A stretch of DNA of 64,000 nucleotides from Anaerolineaceae bacterium (GTDB taxonomy: Bacteria > Chloroflexota > Anaerolineae > Aggregatilineales > Phototrophicaceae): the NCBI GenBank assembly GCA_020634115.1, contig JACKCH010000011.1, positions 1 to 64,000 on the forward strand, read 5' to 3'. The notes beneath the pieces are model-generated. The model was not told where the DNA came from, ran no database searches, and saw only the letters and a program-made list of their open reading frames with translations. Below are positions 51,843 to 60,259 of the stretch, one piece after another. Numbering within the stretch: the first letter of the stretch is position 1; every line of letters begins with the position of its first letter. The position numbers and the translations under genes were made by a program.

Positions 51843-53873
51843 TCAGGAGGCGACCACAATCACGACTGTGTACTCCCCTTCACCATCGAAACGGGTGGCT
51901 TCCAGCACATAACGGCCATCCTGCGGAAGTTGCACACGGACAATCTGGGCATCTTTGCCCAGGGCAGTATCCACCGCGTCATCATTCTCAGCAATCATCT
52001 GGCCGTCGCTCCCCAGGAGACGTAACAACGAGTCGAGTGTGCCGCTTTCGGTCTGCATGGTGATGGTGAGAATCTGCCCGGCCTGCCCTTGGAAAACCCA
52101 GCGCTGCACCGGGAGCGAATCGCTCAACGAGCCGCGCAGCGTAGTCGCCAGTTCGGTACTCAGATCAAACCCCTGATCTACGGTAATTCCCAGGCTGTAG
52201 ATGCCACTGCCATCCACCCGCTCCACCTGCACGGTGTAGACGCCATCCATCGTCAGTATGTAGGCGCGAATCTGAGCATCATAGAAGCCAAATAAATCCT
52301 GGCCTTCCTGGTCGTCGTTGCTGGCCGCTTCGCTCCCGTCCGGCGCAATCAACCGCAGTGCGACATCCAACGTGTCCGTCCGGCTGGCGTCCACCGCCGA
52401 AACCGTCACCACCTGCCCGGCTGTCGCCGTGAATGTCCAATCCTGTTGCGCCGTTGTTTCGTCCAGTGTCCCCTGTACCGGCACGCCCGGTATAAGCGCG
52501 GTTGCGCCGGTTCGTCCACTGCTGACCCGCGTGCTGAAGGCCGTCATCGCGCCGAACATGCCGTCACTGTCACTCACCACCACCGTACCATCCGGCCCGA
52601 CAGCAATCCCATGCGGGTTGACGATTTCACCGGGTAGCGGGTAATTCGCCACAATCCGCCCAATGCTCTCCAGTCGTTCCCCGTCCGGGTTAAAGACCAC
52701 GACACCCTGGCCCTCTGTCGCCAGCAGGAAGTGACCGCTGCGGTCAAGCGCAAAGGCGTTCACGAACAGGTCAGCGGCATCCAGCGTCGCTGTAGGGGCG
52801 AATACGCCGCCTTGCAGCATGTACACCGTTCCGTCATTGTCAAGCGCAAGCAGAGTCCCGGCGGAGTCCACTGTCAGGAGCGGCTGCCCCAGGAATTCCT
52901 CGCTCAGGTGAATCGCGGTTTCGCCGTCCGCCTGGAACACCCGCACCAGCAGGCCACCTTCGTCCTGGTCGGTGGCGTAAATGCTCCCGTCCGGGGTCAC
53001 GGCTAGCCCTACCGGGGAATCCAGATTGAAGCCGGTCAGCGGGTCGCTCCAGTTACCACTGGAATCCAGTACAAAGACACACTGGCACAGCGTATCCGCC
53101 ACCAACACGCGCCCGTTGGCATCCACCGCAACGCTGGTCGGCGCGAAGAAATCCGCATTCGGCAGAACCGCCGCCACCGCCCCGGAAGTTGCATCAAAAC
53201 CGATCACTCCCAGGGTGACATCGGCGGCATAAACCACGTTGTCTGGCCCGTAAGCTGCGCCGACTAAATCAACGAAGGCTTCTGCGCCATCGCCCAGGTC
53301 GCGCCCGGTGTGCCACAGGACGCCATAGCCCGGTGTGACCGGCGTGGATGCTGCGCCTAATGCCAGACTGTTGAGGATCGCGTCGAATGTCCCGGCGAAC
53401 AGGTCGCGTTGTGAAAAGAGCGCCCGCCCGCTGACCGCCAGCACCTGCCCGCCGGGGAGTGGCGCGGCCACGGCCACGCCAAAAAACTGCCCATCTCCGC
53501 TGCTGCCTTCCATGCGCACGCCACTTGTATCCAGCAATGTCGCCGTGCTGGTTGCGCTGGGCTGTATTCCCAGTTGTCCCAGGATAGGGGGCAGTAAATC
53601 CGTGAGTTCGCCTCCGTTATCCGGTGTGAGAGTCAGCGTCACGAAGGGGATTCCGGGGGGACGGGATTCCGGCGAGGCCGCCATGATCTGCGCGAGGTAA
53701 AGGGTCAACTGATCGCCACTTTCAATCGGCAATGGGGTGTCCCACCCGGCGGGATACGCTAAGGCGAGGTCGCCCGCTTCCCAGGCATAGGGGAGCAAGT
53801 CGCCGCCCTGTGCCAACACCGGGGCCACCAGCGCCAGCAGCGCCAGCCCGAACCAAAAGCATCGTTTCAACAT
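51843..53873 (-). CDS. Secreted NHL-repeat protein with two PPC domains
   Basis: A 676-residue exported protein starting at ATG 53873. Signal peptide: MLKRCFWFGLALLALVAPVL, cleaved after VLAQ. Residues about 25-190 form an unassigned N-terminal region, and 195-440 contain NHL-type beta-propeller segments (ATSGAVAAVLPNADFFAPTS, VLVADTLCQCVFVLDSSGNW, GSIYATDQDEGGLLVRVFQ). Then come two pre-peptidase C-terminal (PPC) domains, about 475-570 and 585-676, with DTLDVALRLIAPDGSEAASN and DSLLRLLGSDGQMIAENDD as their cores. Such modules bind or present ligands outside the cell. No protease domain is present. It diverges from the acidic hypothetical protein, so the 165-base gap holds two promoters. Confidence 0.82.
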   Translation of the reverse strand: MLKRCFWFGLALLALVAPVLAQGGDLLPYAWEAGDLALAYPAGWDTPLPIESGDQLTLYLAQIMAASPESRPPGIPFVTLTLTPDNGGELTDLLPPILGQLGIQPSATSTATLLDTSGVRMEGSSGDGQFFGVAVAAPLPGGQVLAVSGRALFSQRDLFAGTFDAILNSLALGAASTPVTPGYGVLWHTGRDLGDGAEAFVDLVGAAYGPDNVVYAADVTLGVIGFDATSGAVAAVLPNADFFAPTSVAVDANGRVLVADTLCQCVFVLDSSGNWSDPLTGFNLDSPVGLAVTPDGSIYATDQDEGGLLVRVFQADGETAIHLSEEFLGQPLLTVDSAGTLLALDNDGTVYMLQGGVFAPTATLDAADLFVNAFALDRSGHFLLATEGQGVVVFNPDGERLESIGRIVANYPLPGEIVNPHGIAVGPDGTVVVSDSDGMFGAMTAFSTRVSSGRTGATALIPGVPVQGTLDETTAQQDWTFTATAGQVVTVSAVDASRTDTLDVALRLIAPDGSEAASNDDQEGQDLFGFYDAQIRAYILTMDGVYTVQVERVDGSGIYSLGITVDQGFDLSTELATTLRGSLSDSLPVQRWVFQGQAGQILTITMQTESGTLDSLLRLLGSDGQMIAENDDAVDTALGKDAQIVRVQLPQDGRYVLEATRFDGEGEYTVVIVVAS

Positions 53874-54038
53874 CGTGTATTCCTTCGTGTATCTGATAGG
53901 CGCGGTGTGTTTATCATTAGAAAGAATCGTGCCGCCAAAAGGCAAAAACCGCAACATCATCCAATCCCTTGCCCAAAAGCCGGACGCCGCGCATACTGTA
54001 TGATAAAATGGCGGCGCACAGATAGGGGAATGGAAATC

Positions 54039-54653
54039 ATGTCGCAATCACAATTAGAACGCGGAGTGGAAAACCTCTATGGCGATACCAGTGTCCGCGA
54101 TGAGCTTACCGATGACGAGGCGCGGGAGTTACTCAAGTGGGGCGAAACCCAGATCGCCCAACTCGCCGGGCAGGAGTTAGATGATGCCCAGTTCGATGAG
54201 GCCTTCGCGCACCTACGCAAGCTCATCAGCCGCATGAACCGCTTTACCGGACGGCGTGGGGAGTTAAGCGCCGATGAGCAGCAGGTCGCTATGGCACGCA
54301 TCGCCGAGTCGACAGCGGGCTTGGCGGCGCAAAGCCTCACAGCACAGTCCGCGCCCACACTCTCGCCTGAACAGGTTGCCGCCTATCTGGAGAAACAACC
54401 GGCGCTGGATAATGTAGCGAATATCTATGCCCTGATCGACCTGGTTGCCCCGCAACCTACTGCTGCGGCTGCAGCTGTGGAGGCGGAAACAGCAGAAACC
54501 GACTCTGGCACAGTGGATTCCGCCCTACCCCCGACAGAGGAGACAGTTTCTGGCACGACGGACTCGGCCATGCCCCCGGCAGACGAGGCCACCTCAACTG
54601 AACCACCCTTTTCGGATAGGACGAGCAACGATAAATCGTTTTTAAGTGAATAA
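54039..54653 (+). CDS. Acidic hypothetical protein
   Basis: A 204-residue protein starting at ATG 54039 or 54030. The N-terminal half is helical and charged (DDEARELLKWGETQIAQLAG, FDEAFAHLRKLISRMNRF) without a recognised family. The C-terminal 70 residues are low-complexity, rich in Ala, Glu, Thr and Pro (AAAAAVEAETAETDSG). No signal peptide or membrane helix. It is transcribed alone, divergent from the secreted NHL protein. No function is proposed. Confidence 0.6.
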   Translation: MSQSQLERGVENLYGDTSVRDELTDDEARELLKWGETQIAQLAGQELDDAQFDEAFAHLRKLISRMNRFTGRRGELSADEQQVAMARIAESTAGLAAQSLTAQSAPTLSPEQVAAYLEKQPALDNVANIYALIDLVAPQPTAAAAAVEAETAETDSGTVDSALPPTEETVSGTTDSAMPPADEATSTEPPFSDRTSNDKSFLSE

Positions 54654-54667
54654 CCACATGACTTAAT

Positions 54668-54693
54668 GTGGGCGCACGTCATGCGCCCCTACA
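54668..54693. repeat. Repeat family A palindrome
   Basis: GGGCGCA, five bases, TGCGCCCCTACA. Confidence 0.75.
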
Positions 54694-54753
54694 AACCTTA
54701 TCATTTGGTGGATTACGTTCGATAACCCACGCCAGGAAATCATTCAGGAGATT

Positions 54754-55971
54754 ATGCACATGACCAAACGCAGTTCCAAAAGCACGAAAAGCTCAGACCC
54801 GATTCGCAATATCATCACCGCTATTCTGGTTGTGGTGGTGATCGCCGTTGCCACGCTGATTACTAATGTCACCGGCATTGATGTGCTGAGTCTCCTGGGA
54901 GTCACCACGCCTGTACCGACAGCCCTGCCCACCATCGTGAGCGTGCCGGGGAGTGTGACGCCGATTTCGATTCCACTGGGATATGGCGCGGAAAAAGGAT
55001 TCTGGGAAGTCCTATTCACCGCACCCAGCGGAAGCAGTGACCGTTCGACGTATGTCAACGGGATCGACACCCAACTGGCGGCAGCCATTAACGGCACGCA
55101 GCGCACCCTGGATATTGCGGCTTTTGAGTTCAACAACCCGGTGCTGACACAGGCCGTTCTGAATGCCAAGAGTCGCGGCGTGACGGTGCGGGTAGTGACC
55201 GATAACGAGCACGGCATCGGCGACGACGACACGACGCTGAACCAGTTTGTCGCGGCGGGAATCCCGGTGATTGATGATGCGCGTGGCGGGCTGATGCACA
55301 ACAAATTTATGATTCTGGATAGCAGCGTGGTATGGACAGGGTCATGGAACTACACGATTAACGGCACCTACCGCAACAATAACAATGCGCTGGCGATGCG
55401 CTCCCGCCGGGCGGTGGAAATCTACCAGGCAGAATTTAATGAGATGTTTGTGAACAAGGAATTTGGCTCCAAACGATCTGCTGTGAATGGCGGGAGCTTC
55501 AACCAGGATGGCACGCCGGTACAGGTGCTGTTCGCGCCGGAAGATGAGGTTGTCCCCACCATGATTCAACTGCTGAGTGGGGCGAAGTCCTCCATCCGCT
55601 TCATGGCCTTTTCGTTCACGCTGTCGGATGTAGGCAACGTGCTGCTCAATCAAGCGCAAAACGGCGTCAGCGTGACCGGTATTTTTGAAACCACTGGCAG
55701 CGAAACGGCCTTCAGCGAACTCACGCCGCTGTTTTGTGCCGGGCTGCCGGTGCGACAGGATGGTAACGGCTATGTGTTCCATCATAAGGTGTTCATCGTG
55801 GACGATACGACGGTACTGACCGGCTCGTTCAACTTTTCTGCCAGCGCCAGGGACAGCAACGATGAAAATATCGTGATTATCTCTGACCCCGACCTGGCCG
55901 CGCAGTACATCGCGGAGTTCAACCGCCGCTGGGCAGAGGCGAAAACCCCGGAAGGCCTGACGTGTCAGTAA
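54754..55971 (+). CDS. Membrane-anchored phospholipase D-family protein
   Basis: A 405-residue protein. A single membrane helix near residues 16-37 (IITAILVVVVIAVATLITNV) precedes the soluble part. Two PLD domains each carry the HxK motif: HNKFMILDSSVVWTGSWN near 183-200 and HHKVFIVDDTTVLTGSFN near 346-363. Such pairs form one active site that cleaves phosphodiesters. The closest known types are bacterial endonuclease-like and cardiolipin synthase-like members; the spacing and single-anchor form favour an extracellular nuclease or phospholipase, without deciding. It starts with ATG 54754. The PLD assignment is firm. Confidence 0.88.
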   Translation: MHMTKRSSKSTKSSDPIRNIITAILVVVVIAVATLITNVTGIDVLSLLGVTTPVPTALPTIVSVPGSVTPISIPLGYGAEKGFWEVLFTAPSGSSDRSTYVNGIDTQLAAAINGTQRTLDIAAFEFNNPVLTQAVLNAKSRGVTVRVVTDNEHGIGDDDTTLNQFVAAGIPVIDDARGGLMHNKFMILDSSVVWTGSWNYTINGTYRNNNNALAMRSRRAVEIYQAEFNEMFVNKEFGSKRSAVNGGSFNQDGTPVQVLFAPEDEVVPTMIQLLSGAKSSIRFMAFSFTLSDVGNVLLNQAQNGVSVTGIFETTGSETAFSELTPLFCAGLPVRQDGNGYVFHHKVFIVDDTTVLTGSFNFSASARDSNDENIVIISDPDLAAQYIAEFNRRWAEAKTPEGLTCQ

Positions 55972-56050
55972 ATTCGCTTCACTGACCTCATCCCTACTCA
56001 CTGCGCTTGAGGGGACGGCACTTTTATAGAACCACGCGGAAAATAGCGTA

Positions 56051-56081
56051 TGTAGGGGCATGATGGTTCATGCCCCTACGA
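56051..56081. repeat. Repeat family A palindrome, longest copy
   Basis: TGTAGGGGCATGA, three bases, TTCATGCCCCTACGA. Nearly perfect arms. Confidence 0.8.
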
Positions 56082-56153
56082 GAAAACGATACGCCGATTT
56101 TAAGGCGCGTTATCCTGCTCAAGGTTGCGGCACGGGACAAATAGCATCACCCT

Positions 56154-56456
56154 TCAATACCGGATGTTGAAGCCGCTATATGCCCCGGTTGCAGGCCACC
56201 AATCGGCATCCACTTTGGTCACAGAAGCGCCGGTAGGCCCCTGCCGCAGAAAACGCAGCAGGCGTTCCAGTTGGGCGCGTTCCCCCTCCGCCGTCACTTC
56301 GACGGTGCGATCCGGTAGATTGCGCACCCACCCGGTCACGCCCATCTCAGCAGCGCGAAGCTGGGTATAATACCGGAAACTCACCCCCTGGACGCGACCA
56401 TGTACAATCGCATGAAGTTGTTCCAAGGGGGTATCCTGCACTTCATCGGCCATCAT
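56154..56456 (-). CDS. acyP: Acylphosphatase
   Basis: A 100-residue enzyme that hydrolyses carboxyl phosphates. The phosphate-binding arginine is in VHGRVQGVSFRYYTQLRAAE and the catalytic asparagine in GWVRNLPDRTVEV, as in the family. Size is normal. The Dabb gene starts 7 bases upstream on the same strand, so the two are probably cotranscribed. Confidence 0.95.
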   Translation of the reverse strand: MMADEVQDTPLEQLHAIVHGRVQGVSFRYYTQLRAAEMGVTGWVRNLPDRTVEVTAEGERAQLERLLRFLRQGPTGASVTKVDADWWPATGAYSGFNIRY

Positions 56457-56462
56457 GCCCTC

Positions 56463-56750
56463 TTATCCCGGATAATCCACTACCGCCGATTTTTCCAACA
56501 AGGGAACAATCACGCTCAGGGCGGCTACATGCGCCGGATGCTTGGCGTAAATGTCCAGGTCAGCCTGCGACTCAAAGCGGGAAATCAGGCTCATATCATA
56601 AGCCCGCTCCGAAGGGACGCTGTTGATTCCCACCTCATAATGCGTAATCTGGGGGATTTGTGCAGGCAAGGCCTCCAGCAAATCGTGAATGGTCTGCCGG
56701 GACTCTGGGGTGTTTACCTTTAATTTAAACAGAACCAGGTGTGTAAACAT
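56463..56750 (-). CDS. Dabb-family (stress-responsive A/B barrel) protein
   Basis: A 95-residue ferredoxin-like single domain starting at ATG 56750. THLVLFKLKV and SRFESQADLDIYAKHPAHV are characteristic of the Dabb family. These dimeric barrels occur in stress proteins and some polyketide cyclases; no activity can be assigned. It is followed closely by acylphosphatase. Confidence 0.85.
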   Translation of the reverse strand: MFTHLVLFKLKVNTPESRQTIHDLLEALPAQIPQITHYEVGINSVPSERAYDMSLISRFESQADLDIYAKHPAHVAALSVIVPLLEKSAVVDYPG

Positions 56751-56784
56751 TCCATCCGCCTCCCTGTGGTTGTTTTGAGTCATC

Positions 56785-57105
56785 AGTTTTCAGTGGTCAG
56801 GTTCACCAGACGCAGCCCGACTTTTCCCGATTATGATCTTTTTGAACTCATTCTGCCAGGTGGTATCATAGAAGGAAATTTGATCTGGCTGGTGGCGATG
56901 GCTGCTGGCTGGTTAGCATTTTCCCATCTTGGCTAGTTAGTGCTTTAGCATTTTAGGTTATCAAGCTATCTGGCTATCGAGGGGGTGTCTCCCCTCCGGC
57001 GGACGAGGCAGGCCTCGTCCCTACATCGGAACACTCTATGATCTGGAATAGGCTAGCGAGCTATCAGGCTAATCAGCTAAAAACTGAAGACTGACCACTA
57101 AAAAC
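56785..57105. repeat. AT-rich block with GCTA-type repeats, possible MITE
   Basis: A 320-base block with AGTGGTCAG at 56792-56800 and its inverse CTGACCACT at 57091-57099. Inside, many copies of GGCT or AGCTA recur (TAGCTAGTTAGTGCTTTAGC type), as near 12.0 kb. It also holds one family-A palindrome at 56998-57024. No coding region is seen. Terminal inverted repeats around a noncoding block suggest a miniature mobile element, which is unproven. Confidence 0.45.
56998..57024. repeat. Repeat family A palindrome
   Basis: GACGAGG, four bases, CCTCGTCCCTACA. It lies inside the GCTA-rich block. Confidence 0.7.
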
Positions 57106-57131
57106 GATTTATTCTGCTGCTGAGGTGACGT

Positions 57132-58286
57132 GTGGATTTTGAACTGAATAGCGAACAACGGATGTACCAGCGGGCAGTGCGAGACTTCTGCGAAAAGGAA
57201 CTCAAACCCTATGCGTCCGAAGTAGACGAAACCGGCGAGATGCGGTGGGAAGCCATCCACAAAATGCCGGAACTCGGCCTGACCGGACTGCAAGTGCCGG
57301 AAGAATATGGCGGCGCGGGACTGGATACCGTCAGCGCAGCGCTGGCGCTGGAAGAACTGGGGCGGGCCTGCGGGTCAACCGCGCTCTCCCTGGCGGCGCA
57401 TAACGGCCTCGGCTGTGCGCCCATTGTCAACTGGGGCAGCGAAGCGCAGAAAGCCAAGTATCTCCCCAAACTCACCAGCGGGGAAGTCCTGGGGGCGTTG
57501 GCACTCACCGAAGCGGGGGCGGGGTCGGACCTCGCCGGTGGTGTGCGGACTTCGGCGGTCAAAGAGGGCGATAGCTGGATTATTGACGGCAGCAAGGCCT
57601 GGATCACCAATCCGCGTTTCGCCCCGGTCATTATCACGCTGGTACGCACCGACAAAGAGGCCGGGACACGCGGCTTCAGCATGATTCTGGTGGAGCCAGG
57701 GATGGAAGGCCTGACACTCCATGCCCCTGAAAAGAAAATGGGGCTGAAAGGGTCGCCTACACAGATGTTGAGCTTTGACGAGGTGCGTGTGCCACTGGAT
57801 GCTACGCTGGGGGCAGAGGGGCGCGGCTTTCACCAGACCATGCAGACCCTCGACGGCGGGCGCATCAGCATTGGCGCGATCAGCATCGGGCTGGCACAGG
57901 CGGCTTTCGAGGAGGCCGTGAAGTACGCCCAGCAGCGCCGGGCATTCGGCAAACCCATCTCAGAACACCAGGCGATTCAGTGGATGATCGCCGACGCGGC
58001 GCTGGAAATTGACGCGGCGCGGCTGCTGGTCTGGCGGGCGGCGTGGTTGAAAGACCAGGGCAAGGACTTCAGCAAGGCGGCGGCGATGGGCAAACTCATG
58101 GCAACCGAAGTCGCGGAAAAAACCGCCCGTAACGCCATCCAGATTCACGGTAGCTATGGCTACAGCCGCGAGTTCCCGGTGGAACGCATCTACCGCGACC
58201 AACGCCTGATGTCCATCGGGGAAGGCACGAGCGAGATTCAACGGTTGGTGATCGCCCGCAAGGTCTTGCAGGAATTCGGGGGATAA
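57132..58286 (+). CDS. Acyl-CoA dehydrogenase
   Basis: A 384-residue FAD enzyme that oxidises acyl-CoA to enoyl-CoA. The N-terminal helical domain (FELNSEQRMYQRAVRDFCEKEL), ALTEAGAGSDLAG of the FAD/substrate segment, and the C-terminal helices (YAQQRRAFGKPISEHQAIQW) are all present. The catalytic base is the glutamate in GEGTSEIQRL. The chain length preference is not told. A GTG at 57132 is the start. No electron-transfer flavoprotein genes are nearby. Confidence 0.95.
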   Translation: MDFELNSEQRMYQRAVRDFCEKELKPYASEVDETGEMRWEAIHKMPELGLTGLQVPEEYGGAGLDTVSAALALEELGRACGSTALSLAAHNGLGCAPIVNWGSEAQKAKYLPKLTSGEVLGALALTEAGAGSDLAGGVRTSAVKEGDSWIIDGSKAWITNPRFAPVIITLVRTDKEAGTRGFSMILVEPGMEGLTLHAPEKKMGLKGSPTQMLSFDEVRVPLDATLGAEGRGFHQTMQTLDGGRISIGAISIGLAQAAFEEAVKYAQQRRAFGKPISEHQAIQWMIADAALEIDAARLLVWRAAWLKDQGKDFSKAAAMGKLMATEVAEKTARNAIQIHGSYGYSREFPVERIYRDQRLMSIGEGTSEIQRLVIARKVLQEFGG

Positions 58287-58601
58287 CCGGGCGTTCACAG
58301 ATCGAGATAGGGCGATTACATCAAAATGGCGATTTCACCTTGATGACTGTTCTTGGCCTTTTTACCCCCTCTAAATCTCCCCCGCCAGCGGGGGCGACTT
58401 GTTGGTACTGGCTCGACAGACTCCCTCCCCGTTTGCGGGGAGGGCTGGGGAGGGGTCAGAAAAGCGGGAATCGCTTAGGATAAATTTGATGCAATCAACC
58501 GGCAGATCGAGATGGAATACATCTGAAAATTATTGGTTGCAAATGGAAAGGAGAACGGCGCTGTAGCCTGCGCGGAACAGACCGCAGCACCCGTAATTGC
58601 G
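58287..58601. other. Gap before the ribokinase gene
   Basis: No gene is seen. It is filled mostly by the repeat family C copy at 58311-58500, so the ribokinase promoter, if separate, must lie in the last 100 bases. Confidence 0.55.
58311..58500. repeat. Intergenic repeat family C, copy 2
   Basis: About 190 bases matching 51602-51834 in the same orientation. CCCCCGCCAGCGGGGG and CCCCGTTTGCGGGG inside it are hairpins. Confidence 0.85.
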
Positions 58602-59522
58602 ATGACCCATCCTAAAATTGTGGTAGTCGGCAGTTTTAACGCCGATCTGGTGATGTATGTGAATCGGCTGCCTGCCCCCGGCGAGACGATTGCCGGGCAG
58701 CGGTTTACCACCGGGCCGGGGGGTAAAGGCTCGAATCAGGCAGTAGCCGCTGCCCGCCTGGATGGTGATGTAACCTTCATCGGGCGCGTGGGTATTGATT
58801 CTTTCGCTAACATCGGTTTTGAACTGTGGCAGAAAGAAGCCGTCAAAAGTGACTATGTGAGCCGTGATCCGGTGAATGCCACCGGCATTGCTTCGATTGC
58901 AGTGGAAGAATCGGGCGAGAATATTATTATGGTGGCGCTGGGGGCGAACCTGGCAGTGACCCAGGCTGATATTGACGCGGCGGCGACGGTGATTGCGGGC
59001 GCGGATGTGTTGATCGCCCAGCTTGAAACCAACCTGGACGCAGTGCAGTACGCGCTGGAAACGGCGAAGCAAGCGGGCGTGACTACCATCCTGAATCCCG
59101 CCCCGGCAGCCGCCCTCCCCGCTGAACTACTGGCGCTGGCGGATTACCTCACCCCCAATGAAACCGAACTGCAAACCCTCACCGGGAATCAGGGCTTATC
59201 CGTCCCGGACGCGGCGCGTTCCCTACTGACCTCTGATTCGCAGACGGTGGTGGTCACATTAGGGGCAAAAGGCGCGGCGTGGTTCCAGAAAGACGCGGAC
59301 GGCAGCAGCAGCGCCTACCAGGTCAAAGTGGTGGATGCTGTCGGCGCGGGCGATGCCTTTAACGCCGGGTTAGCGATCGCGCTGGCACAGGGCCTCAAGC
59401 TACCAGAAGCGCTGGCTTTCGCCGGGGGCGCGGCGGCGGTGTCAGTGACTCGTCCCGGCGCGGCGGCCAGTATGCCCTACCGCAACGAGGTAGACGAACT
59501 GCTGGCCCGCAGCAGGAGGTAG
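58602..59522 (+). CDS. rbsK: Ribokinase-like PfkB-family kinase
   Basis: A 306-residue sugar kinase. PfkB signature 1 is TTGPGGKGSNQAVAAARL near residues 35-52, signature 2 is DAVGAGDAFNAGLAIAL near 245-261, whose aspartate is the catalytic base. VVVGSFNADLVMYV and NETELQTLTG match ribokinase. It would phosphorylate ribose or another sugar at the 5' position. Start ATG 58602 is well supported by alignment; a frame reaches 58533 without extra conservation. No ribose transporter is adjacent, and the preceding acyl-CoA dehydrogenase seems unrelated. Confidence 0.9.
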   Translation: MTHPKIVVVGSFNADLVMYVNRLPAPGETIAGQRFTTGPGGKGSNQAVAAARLDGDVTFIGRVGIDSFANIGFELWQKEAVKSDYVSRDPVNATGIASIAVEESGENIIMVALGANLAVTQADIDAAATVIAGADVLIAQLETNLDAVQYALETAKQAGVTTILNPAPAAALPAELLALADYLTPNETELQTLTGNQGLSVPDAARSLLTSDSQTVVVTLGAKGAAWFQKDADGSSSAYQVKVVDAVGAGDAFNAGLAIALAQGLKLPEALAFAGGAAAVSVTRPGAAASMPYRNEVDELLARSRR

Positions 59523-59607
59523 CACTCAATCAGAACACCGATCAAAACAGCAAATCAATGCAGAGACCACAGGAGAATGCCGTCGCTCCCCTCGCATGGC
59601 GCTCTCC

Positions 59608-60087
59608 TCATCCCAACAGGGCTTCGATTTCAGCACAATGAGCCTTTTCGTGCTGCACCATCCGCCAGACATGGCTGAAAACGGTATGCGTTTTCTGCTG
59701 AATCCGGCCTGCTCGCCCCCAATCCGTAACAGACAACGCCCCCAGTGTGATTAGAAGCGCCTCCCGGCGCAGCGTGAAGACCCGCAAGCCCGGTGTAAAC
59801 GGCTGCGTGGTATACGGATTGTGCTGTTTAATCCACTGGCGCGGGTGGATTTCCTGCAGACGCGGATCATCATGGGCCAGCATTGCGTGGACGCTGTGCA
59901 TCCATACCTCTTCACAGGCGCGCAGGTGATTCAGGATTTGTAGAGGTGACCAGACATCTGACGCGGGCGATTCGCTCAGGTGGGCATCATCCAGCCCGGC
60001 ACTGCTAGCCGCGAGTCGCTGGGGGGTGGCTTTCGCCAGCGTCAGCGCTTCCGCAATCCCGGCCTCCGTCACATTGTTTTGGGCCAT
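59608..60087 (-). CDS. DinB-family protein
   Basis: A 159-residue four-helix bundle starting at ATG 60087. Helix 1 (LAKATPQRLAASS) and helix 2 (LQILNHLRACEEVWMHSVHAM) carry the first metal-binding histidine, and helix 4 (HVWRMVQHEKAHCAEIEALL) the others. DinB/YfiT proteins are metal-binding and often act as thiol-dependent transferases or stress proteins; the reaction is unknown here. A longer frame from 60156 has no support. It diverges from the arsenic-type operon. Confidence 0.85.
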   Translation of the reverse strand: MAQNNVTEAGIAEALTLAKATPQRLAASSAGLDDAHLSESPASDVWSPLQILNHLRACEEVWMHSVHAMLAHDDPRLQEIHPRQWIKQHNPYTTQPFTPGLRVFTLRREALLITLGALSVTDWGRAGRIQQKTHTVFSHVWRMVQHEKAHCAEIEALLG

Positions 60088-60184
60088 CCAACAGATTCCT
60101 TTGCCCAGTTTAAACCACATGCCCGTATTATGCGCTTGAATCGCCAAGAGTGTCAAAAAGGAAACTACACGACAAAGGTGCTTC

Positions 60185-60213
60185 TTGACCTCTGCCAGAT
60201 GGCAGGGTACACT
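60185..60213 (+). promoter_or_regulatory. Promoter of the arsenic-type operon
   Basis: TTGACC (60185-60190), 17 bases, TACACT (60208-60213), about 45 bases before the ATG at 60260. The downstream operator-like repeat is placed between start site and gene, where a repressor would block transcription. Confidence 0.65.
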
Positions 60214-60221
60214 TAATAGTA

Positions 60222-60248
60222 CAATTTGGATTGATGCAATTTAGATTG
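60222..60248 (+). promoter_or_regulatory. Operator-like direct repeat of dyads
   Basis: CAATTTGGATTG and CAATTTAGATTG sit 15 bases apart, centre to centre, separated by ATG. Each is itself a dyad (CAAT-4-ATTG), and a further CAAT follows at 60251-60254. This is the form expected for a dimeric winged-helix repressor, presumably the ArsR half of the gene that begins at 60260. Binding is inferred. Confidence 0.6.
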
Positions 60249-60259
60249 GACAATATAGC

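Noticed and set aside
39298..57024. A CRISPR-like array from the recurring palindromes
   Set aside because: The copies are widely separated, lack uniform spacers and differ in their arms; no cas gene is present.
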